A stretch of DNA of 54,206 nt from Streptomyces sp. NRRL F-2664 (GTDB lineage Bacteria > Actinomycetota > Actinomycetes > Streptomycetales > Streptomycetaceae). Where the stretch lies: NCBI RefSeq assembly GCF_000719345.1, contig NZ_JOFX01000041.1, forward strand, positions 1-54,206. The letters are read 5' to 3'. The position numbers and the translations under genes are program-made. Below the pieces are notes generated by a model. The model ran no database searches and was not told the origin of the DNA. It saw only the letters and a list, made by a program, of their open reading frames with translations. Below are positions 51,239-54,206 of this stretch, piece by piece (within the stretch, counting starts at the first letter, position 1; every line of letters begins with the position of its first letter).

Positions 51239-51688
51239 GTGATCACGCAGGAGCAGCTCACGGCGATGGAAGGGTGCGCGGCGTTCACGGAGCAGGGGCA
51301 GCGTCTGGGGCAGGTGGAGTACGTCCTGGTGGACGACACCACCGGCAGGCCCGAGTGGGCGCGGATCACCGACCGGGCGTCCGGGCTGGGCGGGGTGTTC
51401 GTCCCGCTGCGGCAGGCGGACCTGCAGAACGGGCACCTGGTCCTGCCGTACACGGTGACGCTGATCGAACAAGCCCCCTGCGCGGCCCTGGACTGCGGCA
51501 GCGTCCTGTCCGTGTCGGAGGAGGCCGAGCTCTACGGGCACTACGGCGTGCGGGAGACGCGGAACGAGGTGCATGCGCAGGAGCAGGCCGGCTGGGCGGT
51601 CATGGACCGGGCACAGACCATTCGCGAGGGCACGACCGGCCGGGAGCACGCCGTGTCCCGCTTGCAGCAGGTCCGACCCGGGCGGTGA
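51239..51688 (+). CDS. PRC-barrel-like domain protein
   Basis: A 149-residue protein. Residues 1-85 resemble a PRC barrel: 'GCAAFTEQGQRLGQVEYVLVDDTTGRPEWARIT', 'GGVFVPLRQADLQNGHLVLPYT', a small beta fold that binds RNA or protein partners. The rest is helical ('SVSEEAELYGHYGVRETRNEVHAQEQ'), which recalls the 'LYxHYG' tail of actinobacterial PRC proteins. The GTG at 51239 has GAGGAG six bases upstream. Function unknown. It is followed by the small secreted protein but with its own likely promoter. Confidence 0.8.
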   Translation: MITQEQLTAMEGCAAFTEQGQRLGQVEYVLVDDTTGRPEWARITDRASGLGGVFVPLRQADLQNGHLVLPYTVTLIEQAPCAALDCGSVLSVSEEAELYGHYGVRETRNEVHAQEQAGWAVMDRAQTIREGTTGREHAVSRLQQVRPGR

Positions 51689-51835
51689 GGCGCGGCCCGG
51701 TGCGGCAGGGGTGCCGGTCCGGTCGGCCGCCGATCGGATGAGACTCCTGCCCGCACCGGCAGGTCCGCAGCCGCGGGGCGGCCCGGGGTCTCTAGCTTGG
51801 GCGCGTTCCCTCGCCCTTCCGCAGAGAGGCCCACC

Positions 51836-52027
51836 ATGCGTTTCCTTCTGGCCACCCTGGCCGCAGGCGCCGTCGTGCTCGGTGCCGCCGGTGTCGCGAA
51901 CGCCGACGTGACCGTGAACTACCAGCCGCAGCCTTCCTTCACCTTCGTCTTCGGCGACTGGTCCCAGGTCGCCGGGGACGACGTGTTCAACGCCGGCCAC
52001 GACAACACCGTCGGCTCCAACAACTGA
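51836..52027 (+). CDS. Small secreted protein, 63 aa
   Basis: The signal peptide (1-23) reads 'MRFLLATLAAGAVVLGAAGVANA'-like with a clear A-x-A cleavage site. The mature peptide of about 40 residues is rich in Asn, Gly, Val and aromatics ('DVTVNYQPQPSFTFVFGDW', then 'GDDVFNAGHDNTVGSNN') and has no cysteine. It is not a chaplin (no chaplin motif) although its composition is amyloid-like. GAGAGG precedes the ATG and a very strong terminator follows, which suggests high expression. Family not recognised. Confidence 0.8.
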   Translation: MRFLLATLAAGAVVLGAAGVANADVTVNYQPQPSFTFVFGDWSQVAGDDVFNAGHDNTVGSNN

Positions 52028-52048
52028 CGCCCCGCTGCTGCCGCCACC

Positions 52049-52094
52049 CGGGCGCCCCGTCTCCCCGACACATCGTCGGGGGACGGGGCGCCCG
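52049..52094 (+). terminator. Strong terminator after the small secreted protein gene
   Basis: A 13-bp outer stem (52049-52061 with 52082-52094) and a 7-bp inner stem (52063-52069 with 52075-52081), one bulged T and a five-base loop. Confidence 0.85.
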
Positions 52095-52170
52095 CGGCGT
52101 ACGGGTACCTCGCGGCACGTCGCCGGAAGGGGCGAGCAAGGCCGTCCGGATGCGCCCCCCCTTGCTGCAC

Positions 52171-52208
52171 CTATCGAAACTCGATAGATTTCCATCGTCA
52201 CTCGATGG
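52171..52208. promoter_or_regulatory. Two phased palindromes upstream of the DUF2975 operon
   Basis: Site 1 is CTATCGA-AAC-TCGATAG (52171-52187); site 2 is CCATCG-TCACT-CGATGG (52192-52208). The centres are 21 bp apart. Both carry ATCG...CGAT half-sites. They end 11 bases before the ATG at 52220 and are probably bound by the HTH protein encoded by the second gene. Confidence 0.7.
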
Positions 52209-52219
52209 AAGGATCCGTC

Positions 52220-52705
52220 ATGGGGAAACTCGCCGTGGGTGCGCTCCGCGCCGTCCTCGCCGTGGTGCTCACCGGCACCGTGTTCGTGCAGGCTTCGATG
52301 GTGTGGGCGTTGGGGCACGACCCGGAGGACGGGTCGCTCCCGCTGACCCCGCTGCGGGTGATCACGATCCTGGGCATGGTGGCGGCCCAGGTCGCCCTGG
52401 TCTGCGTCTGGCGGCTGGTGGCGATGGTGCGTCGCGGAACGGTGTTCTCCCCCGCCGCTTTCCGGTACGTCGACGGCGTGATCGGCGCGATCGTGGCAGC
52501 GGCGCTCCTGTGGTTCACGGTCACCGCCGTCAACGCCCCCGGCCAGCGGGAGGATCCGGGCGTCACCGTCATCATGGGCGGGATCGGCCTGGCCATCCTC
52601 GGGGTCGCGCTCATCGTGCTGGTGCTGCGGATGCTGCTCGCCCAGGCGGTCGCGCGGGACGGCGAAGCGGCGCGGATGCGGGCCGAGCTGGACGAGGTGA
52701 TCTGA
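52220..52705 (+). CDS. DUF2975 family membrane protein
   Basis: A 161-residue protein with four transmembrane segments, at about 6-30, 50-72, 90-112 and 118-142, and a cytosolic C-terminal helix ('RDGEAARMRAELDEVI'). 'RVITILGMVAAQVALVCVWRLVAMVRRGTVFSPAAFRYVD' in parts is the family core. DUF2975 proteins usually come with a small YozG-like HTH protein, as here. The ATG at 52220 follows GGAAGGA; an ATG at 52205 lies inside the operator. The stop overlaps the next start (TGATG). Confidence 0.9.
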   Translation: MGKLAVGALRAVLAVVLTGTVFVQASMVWALGHDPEDGSLPLTPLRVITILGMVAAQVALVCVWRLVAMVRRGTVFSPAAFRYVDGVIGAIVAAALLWFTVTAVNAPGQREDPGVTVIMGGIGLAILGVALIVLVLRMLLAQAVARDGEAARMRAELDEVI

Positions 52706-52941
52706 TGCCGATCTCCGTCGACATCGACGTGATGCTGGCCAGGCGGAAGATGTCCGTGGGCGAGCTGGCCGACCGGGTCGGGATCACCCCGGCCAACCTG
52801 GCGGTGCTCAAGAACGGCCGCGCCAAGGCCGTTCGCTTCGCGACGCTCGCCGCGCTCTGCGAGGTCCTCCAGTGCCAGCCGGGCGACCTGCTCCGCTGGG
52901 AGGCCGAGGACGGCGGGACGCAGGACGCGACCGCATCCTGA
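52705..52941 (+). CDS. Small XRE-family regulator (YozG-like)
   Basis: A 78-residue HTH protein: 'MPISVDIDVMLARRKMSVGELADRVGITPANLAVLKNGRAKAVRFATLAALCEVLQCQPGDLLRW' in parts covers the whole Cro/C1 fold, with a short acidic tail. It is coupled to the DUF2975 gene through a one-base overlap. By analogy with such pairs it represses its own operon at the ATCG/CGAT palindromes, and the membrane protein may relieve repression. The signal is unknown. Confidence 0.92.
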   Translation: MPISVDIDVMLARRKMSVGELADRVGITPANLAVLKNGRAKAVRFATLAALCEVLQCQPGDLLRWEAEDGGTQDATAS

Positions 52942-53141
52942 GCAGGCACGGCCCCGCCGCGGTACGACCGGCGCGGCTGAGCATGCCGGCAGCGGGGGAA
53001 CAGCAGAAGGACGCACTGGCCCACCCGGAGTGACCGCGGCCGACCCGGTTTCGAACTCCCTGATTCCGGGGACGGTGTCCGAGCATCGCCGTCTTCGTCC
53101 TCTGCGCCGCTGCGGCGCCCCCGCGACAGCCGAGGGAGACC

Positions 53142-53378
53142 ATGGGCCGCACCCGCGTGGGCCGGAGGGGCGCACCGGCCGCTCTCGCCTGTTCCCGTAT
53201 TCCGCGCTTCACCCTGGAGGACCTGAACCGGGGCGTCGAGGACGCGCGGTTCGTCGGGCAGGAGACCCCGCGGCGCGGCCCCGAGCGGCGCGTGTACCAC
53301 CGGCGGGCGGTCATGGACACCTTCGAGCACCGTCCCGGGACCGCGACCCTCCCGCCGCGGCGCCGGGCGCCCCGCTGA
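53142..53378 (+). CDS. Hypothetical protein, 78 aa
   Basis: A basic product with one protein-like stretch in the middle ('RIPRFTLEDLNRGVEDARFVGQETPRRGPERRVYHRRAVMDTFEHRPG', read in parts) between Arg/Pro-rich ends. The ATG at 53142 follows GAGGGAG. It may be a small gene or part of a decayed one. The next gene starts 15 bases after its stop, so they may form an operon. Family not recognised. Confidence 0.45.
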   Translation: MGRTRVGRRGAPAALACSRIPRFTLEDLNRGVEDARFVGQETPRRGPERRVYHRRAVMDTFEHRPGTATLPPRRRAPR

Positions 53379-53392
53379 CGGGGGCGCCCGCC

Positions 53393-54028
53393 GTGCGCGG
53401 ACGAGGCCAACGGCTCACGTTCGACGGCTGGATCGCGGCCGTCGGCACAAGCTCGGGCACGCGGGTGGTCGTCGGCCACTGGCCGCGGTCGCCCTTCGGG
53501 CCGTTCAGCGACGTGATGGTGGAAGGTCCCGACGGATGGCGCACCCTGCTGGCGCCCACTGCCCGGACGGCCGACTACATCGCCGGCGTCTACCACTTCG
53601 ACGAGGTCCGGACGGGTCCGGTGGGCGTGCGCGTCCGTGACGGCGCGTGGGACGTCGGGGCGCGGCGCCTGGACCTGCACTTCCGGGTAGGGCGTCCAGG
53701 AGTCCTCGGCCTGGCGCTGGGGGCGGTGCCCCGCCCGCTCGCCCGCCGGCCCTTGTGGGCGGCCGTGACCGACGTGCCCTCCCGCCTGCTGGTCGGCGTA
53801 CGGACCCGGGGCAGCTCGCGCCCGGGATACCGCCAGTGGTACGCGGCCGGCGGCCTCTGGCCGATCACGACCGCCCGGGCCGCCTTCGAGGGGGCCGACC
53901 TCGGCGCGCTGGCTCCCGTCGCACCGCCGGTGCGCTTCGGCTTCGCCTCGGCCCCCGCAGCCCCCGCGCTGGTCCGGGTCTGCTCCACCGTCGAACGTGC
54001 CGGCGGCGACCCGTTCGCCGCAGGGTGA
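53393..54028 (+). CDS. Hypothetical protein, about 211 aa
   Basis: The product from the GTG at 53393 is beta-rich and Gly/Arg-rich: 'LTFDGWIAAVGTSSGTRVVVGHWPRSPFG', 'YIAGVYHFDEVRTGPVGVRVRDGAWDVG', 'FRVGRPGVLGLALGAVPRPLARRPLWAAVTDV' (in parts) and 'YRQWYAAGGLWPITTARAAFEGADL'. There is no signal peptide or membrane helix. The frame is open further upstream but Arg/Pro-rich there, so the start is set at the GTG. I do not recognise a family, though the regular hydrophobic pattern makes a real gene likely. Confidence 0.65.
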   Translation: MRGRGQRLTFDGWIAAVGTSSGTRVVVGHWPRSPFGPFSDVMVEGPDGWRTLLAPTARTADYIAGVYHFDEVRTGPVGVRVRDGAWDVGARRLDLHFRVGRPGVLGLALGAVPRPLARRPLWAAVTDVPSRLLVGVRTRGSSRPGYRQWYAAGGLWPITTARAAFEGADLGALAPVAPPVRFGFASAPAAPALVRVCSTVERAGGDPFAAG

Positions 54029-54122
54029 CGGTCGCGGTGGTGCCGAGTGCCGGGACCGGGCCGGTCGTACGGCAGGAGCCGGACCCCGGGCGCAGCCCGG
54101 TGGCCGCGGGGGGTGTCTCTAT

Positions 54123-54204
54123 GTCCTTCGTCAAGGACGTGGTGGTGGGTGGGTGTCTGGGCTGGTTATGCGGCGAGGGTGACGGCGGGGGATCTGGACT
54201 CGTA
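54123..54204 (-). other. Possible 3' end of a minus-strand gene with hairpin, at the window edge
   Basis: On the minus strand an open frame enters from the right edge and ends '...YESRSPAVTLAA' with a TAA stop at 54166-54168. Beyond it lies a perfect hairpin (GTCCTT 54123-54128 with AAGGAC 54133-54138). The TAA stop and an AGA codon are unusual for this genome, which hints at a mobile element, but too little is visible to decide. Confidence 0.3.
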
Positions 54205-54206
54205 GA

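Overview
The window is about 54 kb of very GC-rich DNA with the codon bias, GTG/TTG starts, Tat and Sec signal peptides and gene families of a Streptomyces or a close relative. The many secreted enzymes, unusual fusion proteins and small regulators, and the absence of core housekeeping operons, suggest an accessory part of the chromosome. I see no rRNA, tRNA, CRISPR array or complete insertion sequence.

Layout, left to right. (1) 1-3.9 kb: the 5' part of a large-subunit catalase, a small frameshifted gene, a DUF3626 protein, a CBS-domain protein and small hypotheticals. (2) 3.9-10 kb, mostly exported proteins: a VOC protein, an AA10 lytic polysaccharide monooxygenase, a CBM2-like/fibronectin-III protein, a Tat-exported berberine-bridge-type flavoenzyme coupled to a trypsin-like protease, and a small hypothetical. 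(3) 10-15.8 kb: an AEC permease divergent from a NarL-type two-component system, then an alpha/beta-hydrolase/acyltransferase pair. (4) 15.8-22.7 kb: a DUF350 membrane protein, a GNAT/ATP-grasp fusion convergent with a degenerate adenylation domain fused to a membrane domain, and an ABC exporter/VOC operon behind a MerR/SoxR-like, probably leaderless promoter. (5) 22.7-27.6 kb: a small hypothetical, a GntR-type regulator remnant beside gluconokinase, a protein with a WXG-like C-terminus, a frameshifted cytochrome P450 and a serine-hydrolase pseudoenzyme. (6) 27.7-36.6 kb: a large multidomain subtilase, a DHA2 MFS exporter, a Tat-exported cholesterol oxidase, and a coupled CMD-family/DapB-like reductase pair. 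(7) 36.6-40 kb: an XRE-cupin regulator coupled to a DUF6126 membrane peptide behind two phased operators, an HPP membrane protein and an ATP-dependent DNA ligase. (8) 40-46 kb: an alpha/beta-hydrolase fused through a membrane segment to an ABC ATPase with its permease, an aldo/keto reductase, a GlsB-type membrane protein and a TraR/DksA zinc-finger protein. (9) 46-54.2 kb: a frameshifted glycosyltransferase-methyltransferase fusion, a VOC-cupin fusion, an acetyltransferase remnant, hemerythrin and LysR divergent around a palindrome, a PRC-barrel protein, a small secreted protein, a DUF2975/XRE operon with two phased palindromes, and hypotheticals. A minus-strand gene may enter at the right edge.

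The strongest candidates for undescribed biology are the convergent GNAT/ATP-grasp and adenylation-membrane fusions (about 16.4-20.2 kb) and the hydrolase-ABC ATPase fusion with its permease (40.1-43.8 kb). Three genes (813-1041, the P450 and the glycosyltransferase fusion) each look intact except for a single-base shift, so sequencing error must be weighed against real decay. All family calls come from reading motifs in the translated sequence; no database search was run.
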